In this document: positions 9,156-18,418 of the stretch, piece after piece
Layout of the letters: every line of letters starts with the position of its first letter
How positions within the stretch are numbered: position 1 is the stretch's first letter
From: Bacteroidota bacterium
GTDB taxonomy: Bacteria; Bacteroidota; Bacteroidia; Chitinophagales; Chitinophagaceae
Reading direction: 5' to 3'
Assembly (NCBI GenBank): GCA_018266775.1
Contig: JAFDZS010000007.1
Coordinates: 1 to 64,000, forward strand
DNA length: 64,000 nt
Position numbers and translations under genes: made by a program
The notes under the pieces: generated by a model
The model's database searches: none
What the model saw: only the letters and a program-made list of their open reading frames with translations
What the model was told of the DNA's origin: nothing

Positions 9156-9509
9156 TTAAAACTGCAATCCGCCTTCCCTTGCACCTTCTGCAACTGCTTT
9201 AACACGGCCATGATAGATATAACCACCACGATCAAATATCACAGTAGAAATGCCCAGCTCTTTTGCTTTTGTTGCAATAGCAACACCTACCAGTTTGCTT
9301 TTTTCAGATTTAGGCGCCTTTTGGGCTGCAATATCTTTTTGTTTAGAAGATGCTGATGCTAATGTTACACCATTGGCATCATCAATCAGTTGCACGTAAA
9401 TATCGGTATTGCTTCTGAAAACACTTAATCTTGGTTTTGCAGGTAACCCGCTAATTTTTTTACGAATGCGGTATTTGATCTTTAATCTTGCACTACTTTT
9501 TGAGTTCAT
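9156..9509 (-). CDS. rplR: 50S ribosomal protein L18
   Basis: 5S rRNA-binding protein of the central protuberance, 117 residues. It has the basic N-terminus ([14 protein letters not shown]), [16 protein letters not shown] and the C-terminal [21 protein letters not shown] signature. It follows rplF by 110 bases; that spacer contains a GC-rich hairpin at 9527-9543. Confidence 0.97.
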   Translation of the reverse strand: MNSKSSARLKIKYRIRKKISGLPAKPRLSVFRSNTDIYVQLIDDANGVTLASASSKQKDIAAQKAPKSEKSKLVGVAIATKAKELGISTVIFDRGGYIYHGRVKAVAEGAREGGLQF

Positions 9510-9526
9510 GATCTTTTATTTTATTT

Positions 9527-9543
9527 CCCCGATACTGCCGGGG
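9527..9543 (-). other. GC-rich intergenic hairpin between rplF and rplR
   Basis: Arms CCCCG and CGGGG around a 7-base loop. On the minus strand it is followed by A-rich sequence rather than a T-tract, so a standard terminator is unlikely. Confidence 0.45.
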
Positions 9544-9619
9544 AGTAATTGTTAATTCGATTATTGGTTTACTGGCTTACCCGTTTCGTTCCTACAGATT
9601 AACTAATTAACCAGTTAAC

Positions 9620-10174
9620 TTATTTACCAGCAGATTTACCAGCTTTTCTCCTCAGTACTTCTCCGGCAAATTTCACACCTTTACCTTTATATGGTTCCGG
9701 TTTACGCAGGCTCCTGATCTTAGCACAAACCTGTCCAATCAATTGTTTATCGATACTTTCGAAAATAATCATTGGGTTCTGGCCTTTCTCCTGTGATGTG
9801 GTTACTTTTAATTCTTTAGGCACTTCAAAAACAATATTGTGAGAATATCCTAAAGCCAGGTCTAACAGGTTACCCTGGTTAGAAGCTTTATAACCTACAC
9901 CCACCAGTTCAAGCTGTTTTTTGTACCCTTCAGTTACACCAGTAACCATGTTACCAATCAGCGCACGATAGAGGCCATGCATTGCACGGTGACGGATCTG
10001 ATCAGTAGGACGTGAAATTTCAAGAGCACCATCCTTTATTTCAACCTTAATATCCCTGTCAATGGCTTGCTTTAATTCGCCTTTAGGTCCTTTTACTGTT
10101 ACCACGTTATCTGTACCAACAGTAATGGTTACACCCGAAGGAATTGTTACTGGTTTTTTACCTATACGAGACAT
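9620..10174 (-). CDS. rplF: 50S ribosomal protein L6
   Basis: Large-subunit protein near the factor-binding site, 184 residues. It starts MSRIGKKPVTIPSGV, as in nearly all bacteria, and ends with the EPYKGKGVKFAGEVLRRKAG signature. The stop codon sits inside a 21-base sequence (9607-9627) that is repeated at the end of rplE. Confidence 0.97.
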   Translation of the reverse strand: MSRIGKKPVTIPSGVTITVGTDNVVTVKGPKGELKQAIDRDIKVEIKDGALEISRPTDQIRHRAMHGLYRALIGNMVTGVTEGYKKQLELVGVGYKASNQGNLLDLALGYSHNIVFEVPKELKVTTSQEKGQNPMIIFESIDKQLIGQVCAKIRSLRKPEPYKGKGVKFAGEVLRRKAGKSAGK

Positions 10175-10272
10175 AATCTATTTTTTTACTTTCCCAGCCG
10201 GTCAGCCGCTATAGGTTCGGCTTAATGTACCAGGAATAAATGATGAATTAATTTAAATAAAAGGTGCTGGTA

Positions 10273-10671
10273 TTAATACACATTACATAATACTTCACCA
10301 CCCACGTTCTGTGCTTTAGCTTCTTTATCTGTCATTACTCCTTTTGAAGTAGAGATGATAGCCACACCCAAACCATTTTTCACACGCCTGAACTCACCTG
10401 GCTTTGCGTAAGTACGCAAACCCGGACGGCTCACTCTTTCCAAACTCTGAATGGCGGGCAATTTTGTAGAAGGATCGTACTTCAGCGCAATTTTAATAAT
10501 GCCCTGCTTCTTATCATCTTCAAACTTATATTTTAAGATATATCCTTTTTCGTACAATATTTCAGTAATACGTTTTTTCAAATTGCTTGCAGGAATCTCC
10601 ACAATACGGTGATTCGCCATTTGAGCGTTGCGTATCCTTGTTAAATAATCTGCTATCGGATCAGTAACCAT
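10273..10671 (-). CDS. rpsH: 30S ribosomal protein S8
   Basis: Primary 16S rRNA-binding protein of 132 residues; in E. coli it is also the translational repressor of the spc operon. It begins MVTDPIADYLTRIRNAQ and has the C-terminal ISTSKGVMTDKEA with GGEVLCNVY. I did not find an obvious S8 target mimic in the spacers, so that mode of control is not shown here. Confidence 0.97.
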   Translation of the reverse strand: MVTDPIADYLTRIRNAQMANHRIVEIPASNLKKRITEILYEKGYILKYKFEDDKKQGIIKIALKYDPSTKLPAIQSLERVSRPGLRTYAKPGEFRRVKNGLGVAIISTSKGVMTDKEAKAQNVGGEVLCNVY

Positions 10672-10803
10672 TGTTATATCAGTTAATTGATTAAATAAAT
10701 TTTTTCAATGCGATATCCAACATAGTAGTCAGATGTCAGCTGGTAGTTGTTTGATGTATTGATGTGTATCAACTGTCCTCTATCAACTAACAGCTCTTTT
10801 TGT

Positions 10804-11073
10804 TTACCAGCTGGCTTTAGTAACACCAGGAATCTTACCCTGCAAAGCCATATCACGGAACTGGTTTCTGGAGATACCGAAGTGCCTCATATATCCCCTG
10901 GGCCTGCCGGTTAACTGGCAGCGGTTCCTTAAACGAACTCCTGAAGAGTTTTTAGGTAATTGGTCTAACGCTGCCCATTCGCCTGCTGCTTTCAATGCTG
11001 CTCTTTTCTCAGCAAATTTTGCAACCAACTCTTCGCGTTTTTTTTGCCTGGCCTCAACTGATTTTTTTGCCAT
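10804..11073 (-). CDS. rpsN: 30S ribosomal protein S14 (long, zinc-free form)
   Basis: Small-subunit head protein of 89 residues. This is the long C-minus type: it has no CxxC pairs, unlike the ~61-residue zinc form. It retains [20 protein letters not shown] and ends [10 protein letters not shown]. Spacers on both sides (97 and 132 bases) are AT-rich and hold no gene. Confidence 0.96.
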   Translation of the reverse strand: MAKKSVEARQKKREELVAKFAEKRAALKAAGEWAALDQLPKNSSGVRLRNRCQLTGRPRGYMRHFGISRNQFRDMALQGKIPGVTKASW

Positions 11074-11170
11074 TGTATTGTTTATTGGTTTATTGGTTAT
11101 CCTGTTTATCAGTTAATTGGTTTATTGGGATGTACCGTTACGCCAATTAATTTTTAACCAGTTAACTTAT

Positions 11171-11737
11171 TTACTTTTTAATGTTTTTGAAAGGCATTCC
11201 CAGTTCTTTCAGTAATTCAAAAGCTTCTTCATTAGTTTGAGCTGTTGTTACGAAAGTGATATCCAAACCGGTAATTTTATTTACTTTATCGATATCGATT
11301 TCAGGGAAAATGATTTGTTCAGTTACACCCAGTGTATAGTTACCACGGCCATCGAAAGATTTATCGTTGATCCCTTTAAAATCACGCACACGTGGCAAAG
11401 AAACTGAAACCAGCCTGTCTAAAAATTCATACATTTTTACACCACGTAAAGTAACTCTTGCACCAATCGGCATATTTTTACGCAGTTTGAAGTTTGAAAT
11501 ATCTTTTTTAGACATGGTGGGCACTGCCTTCTGACCGGTAATGTTGGTCAATTCATCAATGGCCACATCTATCAGTTTTTTATCTGTAACGGCGCCATTA
11601 ACACCACGATTCAAACAAATCTTGGTCAGCTTTGGAGCCTGCATTACAGTTTTGTAACTGAATTTTTTCATTAAAGCAGGTACAACCTCTTTGGTGTACT
11701 TTTCTGCCAATCTTGTTGTATTAGTTGTAGTACTCAT
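11171..11737 (-). CDS. rplE: 50S ribosomal protein L5
   Basis: 5S rRNA-binding protein, 188 residues. Family motifs include [27 protein letters not shown] and [21 protein letters not shown]. Its ATG overlaps the rplX stop by one base (TAATG), indicating translational coupling. Confidence 0.97.
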   Translation of the reverse strand: MSTTTNTTRLAEKYTKEVVPALMKKFSYKTVMQAPKLTKICLNRGVNGAVTDKKLIDVAIDELTNITGQKAVPTMSKKDISNFKLRKNMPIGARVTLRGVKMYEFLDRLVSVSLPRVRDFKGINDKSFDGRGNYTLGVTEQIIFPEIDIDKVNKITGLDITFVTTAQTNEEAFELLKELGMPFKNIKK

Positions 11738-12075
11738 TATTTGATTACCTCCCCTGATTTTTTAGATATTCTAACTAATTTGCCATTCTCACGGTTACGC
11801 TTAACTTTAGTGGCTTCACCTTTTTTAGCATCCCAAAGCATTACATTACTAATCGCAATGGGTGCTTCTTTTTTAATGATCCCACCTTTAGTGTTTTGAG
11901 AAGTTGGTTTGGTATGACGGGTAACGATGTTTACCCCTTCAACCAAAACACGGCCTTTATCCAAAATAATTTCCAACACTTTGCGTGGCTTCTTCAAATC
12001 TTTATCATCTCCTGCAATTACCACTACAGAATCACCTTTTTTAATGTTGAACTTTGGTTTAAATCTTGTACTCAT
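11737..12075 (-). CDS. rplX: 50S ribosomal protein L24
   Basis: Assembly initiator of the large subunit, 112 residues. An N-terminal KOW motif ([14 protein letters not shown]) is followed by [15 protein letters not shown]. The stop codon overlaps the rplE start by one base. It follows rplN by 59 bases. Confidence 0.96.
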   Translation of the reverse strand: MSTRFKPKFNIKKGDSVVVIAGDDKDLKKPRKVLEIILDKGRVLVEGVNIVTRHTKPTSQNTKGGIIKKEAPIAISNVMLWDAKKGEATKVKRNRENGKLVRISKKSGEVIK

Positions 12076-12134
12076 TTTTTATCAATTTGCAAATTTGCAA
12101 ATGTGCAAATTCTAATTTTTAACTTGTTAGCTAA

Positions 12135-12503
12135 TTACAGTACTTCCGGTGCCAGGGAGATGATCTTCATATAACCTTTATCCCTTAATTCACGGGCAAC
12201 AGGGCCGAAGATACGTGTACCCCTTGGTTCATCTGAAGCATTCAGCAATACCACAGCGTTATCGTCGAAACGGATGTAAGATCCGTCTTTACGGCGCAGT
12301 TTATTAGTGGTTCTTACAATTACCGCTTTACTCACGGTTCCTTTTTTAATACCACCTGCAGGCATCGCATCTTTAACGGTAACTACAATTTTATCACCGA
12401 TTTTAGCATAGTCCTGTCCGCTGTTACCCAACACACGGATGCACAATACTTCTTTGGCACCACTGTTATCTGCTACGTTTAGTCTGCTTTCTTGCTGTAT
12501 CAT
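12135..12503 (-). CDS. rplN: 50S ribosomal protein L14
   Basis: Large-subunit protein of 122 residues at the subunit interface. It starts [19 protein letters not shown], has [19 protein letters not shown], and ends [11 protein letters not shown]. It follows rpsQ by 114 bases. Confidence 0.97.
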   Translation of the reverse strand: MIQQESRLNVADNSGAKEVLCIRVLGNSGQDYAKIGDKIVVTVKDAMPAGGIKKGTVSKAVIVRTTNKLRRKDGSYIRFDDNAVVLLNASDEPRGTRIFGPVARELRDKGYMKIISLAPEVL

Positions 12504-12617
12504 CTCTAATTTTTTTTATTCAGGATGTTTAATCTTCTTAAATCCTAAACAGTTTTAAATTTTATAAAAGTTCCAATGCTGGAAGATTCATACATCCAAC
12601 ACCGGAAATCATAAATC

Positions 12618-12875
12618 TTATTTTACTTTCTCTACAACTTCCACCAGCCTCCAGCGTTTTGTTTTGCTCATTGGGCGGGTTTCCATGATCTTCACAGTAT
12701 CGCCAATGTTGCACTCATTTTTTTCATCATGAGCATGGAACTTTGTACTTTTCTTTACAAACTTTCCATAAAGCGGATGCTTTACTTTTCTTTCAACATT
12801 AACAGTAATGGTTTTATCCATTTTATTGCTGGATACCACTCCTAATTTTGTCTTTCTTAAATTTCTTTCAGCCAT
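12618..12875 (-). CDS. rpsQ: 30S ribosomal protein S17
   Basis: Primary 16S rRNA-binding protein of 85 residues with an OB fold. Typical motifs are [33 protein letters not shown] and [14 protein letters not shown]. It is 21 bases after rpmC. Confidence 0.97.
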   Translation of the reverse strand: MAERNLRKTKLGVVSSNKMDKTITVNVERKVKHPLYGKFVKKSTKFHAHDEKNECNIGDTVKIMETRPMSKTKRWRLVEVVEKVK

Positions 12876-12896
12876 TGTGCTACTTTTTATGGTTTA

Positions 12897-13106
12897 TTAA
12901 AAACCTAATTGTGTTTTTCTTAATGCTGTTTTAAGGCGTGCAATATCTCTCCTCAAAGAACGAATGCTTTGTGGATTTTCCAGTGGAGAAATTGCATGTG
13001 CGAATGAAAGCTTTTTTAAACGCAATTCATCTTCCTGGATTTTTGCTTTTAAATCAGCTTCGCTTAATCCGCTGAGGCTTTTTACAAAATCAACTTTCTT
13101 CGCCAT
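12897..13106 (-). CDS. rpmC: 50S ribosomal protein L29
   Basis: Two-helix large-subunit protein near the exit tunnel, 69 residues. It has LSEADLKAKIQEDELRLKKL and the C-terminal RDIARLKTALRK. It sits between rplP and rpsQ with short spacers (39 and 21 bases). Confidence 0.96.
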   Translation of the reverse strand: MAKKVDFVKSLSGLSEADLKAKIQEDELRLKKLSFAHAISPLENPQSIRSLRRDIARLKTALRKTQLGF

Positions 13107-13145
13107 TGTAGTATAATTTTCTTTTTTCTGTTTTATTCAACCGGC

Positions 13146-13565
13146 TTATGCCTTGTAATCGTGGCGTACCACAAATTTGGTTAAGATGGGTAATTTTTGT
13201 GCAGCCAGGGCAAATGCTTCTTTAGCTGTTTGCTCAGGCACACCATCACATTCAAAAATGATCCTTCCGGGTTGTACAATGGCAGCCCATCCTTCGGGGT
13301 TACCTTTACCTTTACCCATCCTCACTTCAGCAGGTTTAGCAGTAATTGGTTTATCGGGGAAAATCCTGATCCAAACATTCCCTTCCCTTTTCATGTGGCG
13401 GGTTAAAGCCTGGCGGGCACTTTCAATCTGGCGATTGGTCAGCCAAACACTATCCAGTGCTTTTAAACCAAATGATCCAAAGGCTAAAGTAGCACCACGT
13501 TTAGTGTCTCCTTTCATTTTGCCTTTTTGCGTCTTCCTGTGCTTTGTTCTTTTCGGTGATAACAT
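13146..13565 (-). CDS. rplP: 50S ribosomal protein L16
   Basis: Large-subunit protein of 139 residues at the A-site/CP region. It begins [19 protein letters not shown] and has [15 protein letters not shown] and [17 protein letters not shown]. It follows rpsC by 93 bases. Confidence 0.97.
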   Translation of the reverse strand: MLSPKRTKHRKTQKGKMKGDTKRGATLAFGSFGLKALDSVWLTNRQIESARQALTRHMKREGNVWIRIFPDKPITAKPAEVRMGKGKGNPEGWAAIVQPGRIIFECDGVPEQTAKEAFALAAQKLPILTKFVVRHDYKA

Positions 13566-13658
13566 CTTATTTCTATTTTAGATTGAGCTTTGGTGTTTAT
13601 GCCTTTGTCTCAACCGAATGTTTATTTTTAATTTAATCCGAAATGCAATTCCGGTATA

Positions 13659-14456
13659 TTATCTTCTTGCGTTGCTGCCAGCTTCCCTGCGTCCGGCTCC
13701 TCTTCTGTCTCCACCGCGGCGGTCATCACCACCCCTCCTGTCATCACGTCTGTCATAACCACCCTGCCTTTCACCTGCTCCGCTTTCTTTACTTCCTGCT
13801 ACAACGTTTGGATTCAAATCTCTTTTGCCCAGTACTTCACCTTTACAGATCCATACTTTAACACCAATCTTTCCGTATACAGTCAGTGCAAAAACGTTTG
13901 CATAATCGATATCCATACGCAGCGTATGCAATGGCGTACGACCCTGTTTGATTTCTTCACTGCGGGCAATTTCAGCACCACCTAAACGGCCACCTACTTT
14001 TACTTTAATGCCTTCTGCACCCATTCTTAAAGCAGATGCAATTGACATCTTAATGGCCCTTTTATAGTTGATACGATTTTCCAATTGACGGGCAATTGTA
14101 TCAGCAACAATATTAGCATCGAGTTCAGGGCGGCGGATTTCAAGAATGTTGATCTGCACATCTTCCTTGCCTACCAGTTTTTTCAACTCTTCTTTGATCC
14201 TGTCTACCTCTCCACCACCTTTACCAATGATGATACCTGGTTTAGAAGTGTGGATAGTAATGATCAGTTTATTCAGCGTACGCTCAATAACAATCTTGGC
14301 TATACCACCCTTATTGATACGGGCATTGAGATAATTTCTGATCTTATGATCTTCAATCAATTTCTTTGAATAATCCGATTTATTAGCGAACCAGTTACTA
14401 TCCCAACCACGAATGATTCCTAACCTGGCACCTATTGGATTTGTTTTTTGACCCAT
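13659..14456 (-). CDS. rpsC: 30S ribosomal protein S3 with an Arg/Gly/Asp-rich tail
   Basis: Small-subunit head protein of 265 residues. The N-terminal part starts [20 protein letters not shown]; the KH domain has [14 protein letters not shown], and the C-terminal domain has [16 protein letters not shown]. After the conserved body (about residue 215) there is a tail of about 45 residues made of repeats of the RRGG/DDRR type. Low-complexity S3 tails occur in Bacteroidota; their role is not established. Confidence 0.96.
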   Translation of the reverse strand: MGQKTNPIGARLGIIRGWDSNWFANKSDYSKKLIEDHKIRNYLNARINKGGIAKIVIERTLNKLIITIHTSKPGIIIGKGGGEVDRIKEELKKLVGKEDVQINILEIRRPELDANIVADTIARQLENRINYKRAIKMSIASALRMGAEGIKVKVGGRLGGAEIARSEEIKQGRTPLHTLRMDIDYANVFALTVYGKIGVKVWICKGEVLGKRDLNPNVVAGSKESGAGERQGGYDRRDDRRGGDDRRGGDRRGAGRREAGSNARR

Positions 14457-14481
14457 ATTATTTGGTTAATTCTATGAATGA

Positions 14482-14829
14482 TTAATTTTTAGTTGCTTTA
14501 GTATCTACAATTACCGTTACATGGTTGCTGCGTTTGCGCACCCTGTAACCACGGCCCTGTGGTGCAGGACGCATACGTTTGATCACTCTTGCACCGTCCA
14601 CCATGATGGTCTTTACAATCAGCCCGTTTTCATCACCACCTTCGTTCTTAGCTTTCCAGTTGCTGATAGCAGATACCACCAGTTTGCGTAAAGGAACAGC
14701 GGGATGTTTGGGATTGTGCTCCAAAACTGCCAATGCTTTTTCCACTTCCATACCACGGATCAGGTCTGCCAGCAAACGCATTTTACGTGGAGACGTCGGG
14801 TAATTGTTCAATTTTGCTACTGCTTCCAT
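14482..14829 (-). CDS. rplV: 50S ribosomal protein L22
   Basis: Tunnel-lining large-subunit protein. The ATG at 14829 ([20 protein letters not shown]) is chosen: residues upstream of it in the longer frame (to 14871) are not conserved and come from low-complexity spacer. The product is 115 residues, the usual size. The tunnel hairpin is [19 protein letters not shown]. It is 25 bases before rpsC. Confidence 0.95.
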   Translation of the reverse strand: MEAVAKLNNYPTSPRKMRLLADLIRGMEVEKALAVLEHNPKHPAVPLRKLVVSAISNWKAKNEGGDENGLIVKTIMVDGARVIKRMRPAPQGRGYRVRKRSNHVTVIVDTKATKN

Positions 14830-14909
14830 TTTTTTATTAGTTGTTAGTTGGTAGTTGGTAGATGTTAGCAAAACTGTTAACTAAAATCTGTCAACCAGCA
14901 ACTTTTTTA

Positions 14910-15182
14910 TTAAGCTATTTTTTTACTTGAGTGTCCTTTGAAGTTCCTTGTGGGTGCAAACTCACCTAATTTATGGCCTACCATAAATTCAGTTACATAA
15001 ACCGGGATGAATTTATTGCCGTTATGCACAGCAAATGTTTGTCCTACAAAATCAGGGGTAATGGTGCTTCTCCTGCTCCATGTTTTAATTACACCCTTCT
15101 TCATTTTTCCTTCCATCATAGCAGCTACCTTTTGTTCCAGTTTAGCTTCTACATAAGGACCTTTTCTAAGTGAACGAGCCAT
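14910..15182 (-). CDS. rpsS: 30S ribosomal protein S19
   Basis: Small-subunit head protein of 90 residues that binds with S13 near the A site. It has [31 protein letters not shown] and [15 protein letters not shown]. It lies 101 bases after rplB. Confidence 0.97.
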   Translation of the reverse strand: MARSLRKGPYVEAKLEQKVAAMMEGKMKKGVIKTWSRRSTITPDFVGQTFAVHNGNKFIPVYVTEFMVGHKLGEFAPTRNFKGHSSKKIA

Positions 15183-15283
15183 TTTTTATTTAGTTTGTGA
15201 TCGCTGATTTATGATGTTAATCGTAAATTTTGATCTTGTTTATTTGCCTCAACGTTGTTGTTGAGACCATTTTAACTGATGAA

Positions 15284-16123
15284 TTACTTGCTTAATTTTT
15301 TACCGTTCCTGCGCTGCAGAATCATTTTATCTGATCCTTTGCCTCTTGTACGGGTAATTTCGCCTTTAGCGTATTTACCTTTACGGCTGCGCGGGTGACC
15401 ACCACTTGCCCTTCCTTCACCACCACCCATTGGGTGATCTACCGGGTTCATCGCAACCGCCCTTGTTCTTGGGCGGATACCTTTCCACCTGTTACGGCCG
15501 GCTTTACCCATGCTTTCCAGGTTATGGTCGCTGTTGCTCACCACACCTACTGTTGCATGGCAATTGATCAATACTTTTCTCAACTCACCGCTTGGCATTT
15601 TCAACACCGCATATTTCTCTTCTTTGTTGCTCAGCTGTGCAGAGGTACCGGCACTTCTTACCAGGATACCACCCTGACCAGGCTGCATTTCCACATTGTG
15701 TACGTTAGTACCCAAAGGCATGTTTTTGAAGATCAGCGTATTTCCTAATTCAGGCGCTACATCATCTCCGCTGATAACAGTCTGGCCTACCTGCAAACCC
15801 TGTGGTGCCAGGATATAACGTTTTTCACCATCAGCATAAGTTACCAAAGCAATAAATGCTGTACGGTTTGGATCGTATTCAATTGTTTTTACTACAGCAG
15901 GGATATTCTTTTTATCCCTTTTAAAATCGATGATACGGTACATGTTTTTATTACCGCTGCCCATATAACGCATACTCCTTCTACCCTGAGCATTACGACC
16001 GGCTGTACTTTTTTGCCTTTCAACCAAAGTTTTTTCAGGCACATTGGTGGTAACTTCTTCGTAAGCGTTACCAATTCTCCATCTTGTACCCGCTGTTGTT
16101 GGTTTGTATTTTTTAAGTGCCAT
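15284..16123 (-). CDS. rplB: 50S ribosomal protein L2
   Basis: One of the most conserved large-subunit proteins, needed for subunit association and peptidyl transfer; 279 residues. The key histidine near the catalytic centre is in AMNPVDHPMGGGEG, followed by HPRSRKGKYAKG. The N-terminus MALKKYKPTTAGTRWR is standard. It follows rplW by 61 bases. Confidence 0.98.
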   Translation of the reverse strand: MALKKYKPTTAGTRWRIGNAYEEVTTNVPEKTLVERQKSTAGRNAQGRRSMRYMGSGNKNMYRIIDFKRDKKNIPAVVKTIEYDPNRTAFIALVTYADGEKRYILAPQGLQVGQTVISGDDVAPELGNTLIFKNMPLGTNVHNVEMQPGQGGILVRSAGTSAQLSNKEEKYAVLKMPSGELRKVLINCHATVGVVSNSDHNLESMGKAGRNRWKGIRPRTRAVAMNPVDHPMGGGEGRASGGHPRSRKGKYAKGEITRTRGKGSDKMILQRRNGKKLSK

Positions 16124-16184
16124 TTTAAATGCTTTTTATTGTGTCAAAACTTTGCGGTGCTGACCACCATTCATTAATTACTGA

Positions 16185-16487
16185 TTAAATTCCGCTTCCG
16201 TACAGATCAATTGTTTCTCCTTCTGCAACGGTTACGATAGCTTTCTTTTTAGAAGGCTTGCGGCCTGTTATAAAGCCAGCTTTAGTGTACCTGGATTTAG
16301 CTTTTGATGGAACTACAATCGTGTTTACATCACTTACCTGTACTCCGTAGAATTGCTCCACAGCTTTTTTAATTTCCAGTTTGTTTGCCTTTTTATTTAC
16401 CACGAATGAATAGCGATTTTGCTTTTCAGTCTGCTTATTGGCTTTTTCAGATAAAATCGGCTTTATTAAAACTTCAGACGGTTTCAT
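16185..16487 (-). CDS. rplW: 50S ribosomal protein L23
   Basis: Protein at the tunnel exit and docking site for trigger factor and SRP; 100 residues. It contains VLIKPILSEKANKQ, NRYSFVVNKKANKLEIKKAV and VNTIVVPSK. It is 26 bases after rplD. Confidence 0.96.
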   Translation of the reverse strand: MKPSEVLIKPILSEKANKQTEKQNRYSFVVNKKANKLEIKKAVEQFYGVQVSDVNTIVVPSKAKSRYTKAGFITGRKPSKKKAIVTVAEGETIDLYGSGI

Positions 16488-16513
16488 TGTCTAACTAATT
16501 TGTTGTTTTTGAA

Positions 16514-17140
16514 TTATGCTTCTTCTGCTGTGAATACTTTAGCGGCATTTTCTGTCATCACCAGAACACTGGCGTTAATAATGTCGTAAGTATTAATATC
16601 CCTGATTACAGTACCGTTTACGTTAGCTACATTACGCAGGCTCAGGTAAAGATTGTCGCTGTTTTCAGGCATTACAAACAATGATTTCTTTCCGGAAACA
16701 CCAATGTTTTTCAGCATTGACGTGAACTGGCTGGTTTTAGGAGTCTGCAGCTGCATATCTTCAACCACCACAATGGCATTTTCTTTTGCTTTGTAAGAAA
16801 GGGCACTGATTTTAGCCAATGTTTTCACTTTCTGGTTCAGCTTGGTATCATAACCATGAGGCTTAGGGCCAAAAATGGTACCACCACCTTTATATAACGG
16901 GTTACGCAGGTTGCCTTTACGGGCGCCACCGGTTCCTTTTTGTTTGTGCAGTTTCTTGGATGAACCGTGCACTTCCAAACGGGTTTTTACCTTGTGTGTA
17001 CCCTGGCGTTGTGCGCCCATGTATTGCTTAACAGCAAGATAAATTACGTGGTCATTGGGTTCAACGCCAAAAATCGCTTCTGGCAATTCAACCGTTCTGC
17101 CGGTCTTTTTTCCTTCTGTATTTAAAACATCTACTTGCAT
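16514..17140 (-). CDS. rplD: 50S ribosomal protein L4
   Basis: Tunnel protein of 208 residues; in E. coli also the autogenous repressor of the S10 operon. The extended loop is visible as VHGSSKKLHKQKGTGGARKG, followed by GGGTIFGPKPHGYD. The C-terminus includes SVLVMTENAAKVF. It is 32 bases after rplC. Confidence 0.97.
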   Translation of the reverse strand: MQVDVLNTEGKKTGRTVELPEAIFGVEPNDHVIYLAVKQYMGAQRQGTHKVKTRLEVHGSSKKLHKQKGTGGARKGNLRNPLYKGGGTIFGPKPHGYDTKLNQKVKTLAKISALSYKAKENAIVVVEDMQLQTPKTSQFTSMLKNIGVSGKKSLFVMPENSDNLYLSLRNVANVNGTVIRDINTYDIINASVLVMTENAAKVFTAEEA

Positions 17141-17172
17141 CGTATTGTATTTTTAGGCCTGCGGCCGGTTGT

Positions 17173-17790
17173 TTATTTTTGAATTAAAACAATTGAACCG
17201 TTATGGCCCGGTACTGAACCACTAACTAATATGTAATTTTTTTCTGCAAACACTTTTACCACTTTCAGTCCTTTCATGGTAACCCTGTCCTGGCCTAAGC
17301 GACCAGCCATACGCATACCTTTGAATACACGACTGGCGTCTGATGAGTTACCGATTGAACCAGGAGCCCTCTGACGGTCGTGCTGGCCGTGAGACTGTTC
17401 GCCCACACCACTAAAGCCATGGCGTTTTACCACACCCTGGAAGCCTTTACCTTTGGTAGTGCCAATTACTTCAACTTTTTCACCTTCGGTAAAAATGTCT
17501 ACTGTAATGGTTTCACCAACAGCTTTATCAATTTCGCTATCGCGGATTTCCTGAACGAATTTTTTGGGCGATGTCTGGGCTTTGGAAAAGTGCCCGATTT
17601 CTGACTTAGTGGAGTGTTTTTCTTTTTTATCGCCAAATGCAATCTGGAGCGCATTGTAACCGTCTGTTTCTACGGTTTTCTTTTGCGTAACCACGCATGG
17701 ACCGGCTTCAATAATGGTAACTGCAGTTTGCTTACCGGTAGTATCGAAGATACTGGTCATGCCAATTTTCTTTCCAATAATACTTTTCAT
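17173..17790 (-). CDS. rplC: 50S ribosomal protein L3
   Basis: Early-assembly large-subunit protein of 205 residues. It starts [16 protein letters not shown]. The finger that reaches the peptidyl-transferase centre has [17 protein letters not shown] and [15 protein letters not shown]. The 133-base spacer after rpsJ holds a hairpin at 17813-17836. Confidence 0.97.
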   Translation of the reverse strand: MKSIIGKKIGMTSIFDTTGKQTAVTIIEAGPCVVTQKKTVETDGYNALQIAFGDKKEKHSTKSEIGHFSKAQTSPKKFVQEIRDSEIDKAVGETITVDIFTEGEKVEVIGTTKGKGFQGVVKRHGFSGVGEQSHGQHDRQRAPGSIGNSSDASRVFKGMRMAGRLGQDRVTMKGLKVVKVFAEKNYILVSGSVPGHNGSIVLIQK

Positions 17791-17812
17791 TGTATCTTAT
17801 TTTTATCCAGCG

Positions 17813-17836
17813 GTGTCCCGGTCATTATCGGGATAC
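17813..17836 (-). other. Intergenic hairpin between rpsJ and rplC
   Basis: Eight-base arms (GTGTCCCG and CGGGATAC on the plus strand, one G-U pair) around an 8-base loop, 22 bases upstream of the rplC start. On the minus strand the downstream sequence is mixed, with TAAAAATAAG rather than a clean T-tract. It could be a leader structure or mRNA-processing site. Confidence 0.45.
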
Positions 17837-17923
17837 ATAGATGTTCATACTTATTTTCTTTTTAAGAACTTAGCTTATGCTTCTCCCGCTACTTCGGCAA
17901 TGCGTTGTTTGCGGGACAGTTCA

Positions 17924-18229
17924 TTAAGCTTTGATCTCAACATCCACACCACTTGGTAAGTCCAGCTTACTTAAAGCATCCACTGTACGGCTGCTGCTGG
18001 TGTAAATGTCTAATAAACGCTTGTGTGTACACAGTTGAAACTGTTCGCGGGCCTTTTTATTAACGTGAGGCGCACGTAATACAGTAAAAATCTTTTTGTG
18101 CGTAGGTAAGGGAATTGGACCTGTTACCACTGCACCTGTACTGCGAACTGTTTTTACAATCTTCTCGGCTGATTTATCAACTAAATTGTGGTCGTAAGAT
18201 TGCAATTTGATTCTGATTCTCTGTGACAT
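17924..18229 (-). CDS. rpsJ: 30S ribosomal protein S10
   Basis: First gene of the S10-spc operon; 101 residues. S10 is a small-subunit head protein and, as NusE, a transcription antitermination factor. It contains [41 protein letters not shown] and a C-terminal [13 protein letters not shown] strong promoter is 40-70 bases upstream. The rpsL-rpsG-fusA genes often found before it are absent. Confidence 0.97.
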   Translation of the reverse strand: MSQRIRIKLQSYDHNLVDKSAEKIVKTVRSTGAVVTGPIPLPTHKKIFTVLRAPHVNKKAREQFQLCTHKRLLDIYTSSSRTVDALSKLDLPSGVDVEIKA

Positions 18230-18269
18230 ATGTAAAGAACTTTAAAATTTCTTTTTTGAATTGGGAGTG

Positions 18270-18300
18270 CAAAGGTAATAGACTCTTTTGAAACAGCAAA
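18270..18300 (-). promoter_or_regulatory. Bacteroidota primary-sigma promoter of the S10-spc operon
   Basis: On the minus strand a -33 TTTG (plus 18297-18300) and a -7 box TACCTTTG (plus 18270-18277) are separated by exactly 19 bases, matching the published consensus TTTG-N19-21-TAnnTTTG. Transcription would begin near 18262, giving a leader of about 33 bases before rpsJ. Confidence 0.8.
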
Positions 18301-18364
18301 AGGATTGGGCAAAGTTTTTTTAAGATGTTGATTTTTCTTCTATATTAATTTTTAGTATTATAAA

Positions 18365-18394
18365 TAACAAAGGCGGAATCAACCGCCTTTGTTA
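18365..18394. terminator. Hairpin terminator after the DUF2807 gene
   Basis: A perfect 12-bp inverted repeat (TAACAAAGGCGG/CCGCCTTTGTTA) around AATCAA, 25 bases past the stop codon at 18419. The T-rich arm end (TTTGTTATTTAT on the minus strand) supports termination. It insulates the S10 promoter from the upstream gene. Confidence 0.7.
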
Positions 18395-18418
18395 AATACG
18401 ATGTTCTTTATATCAATA

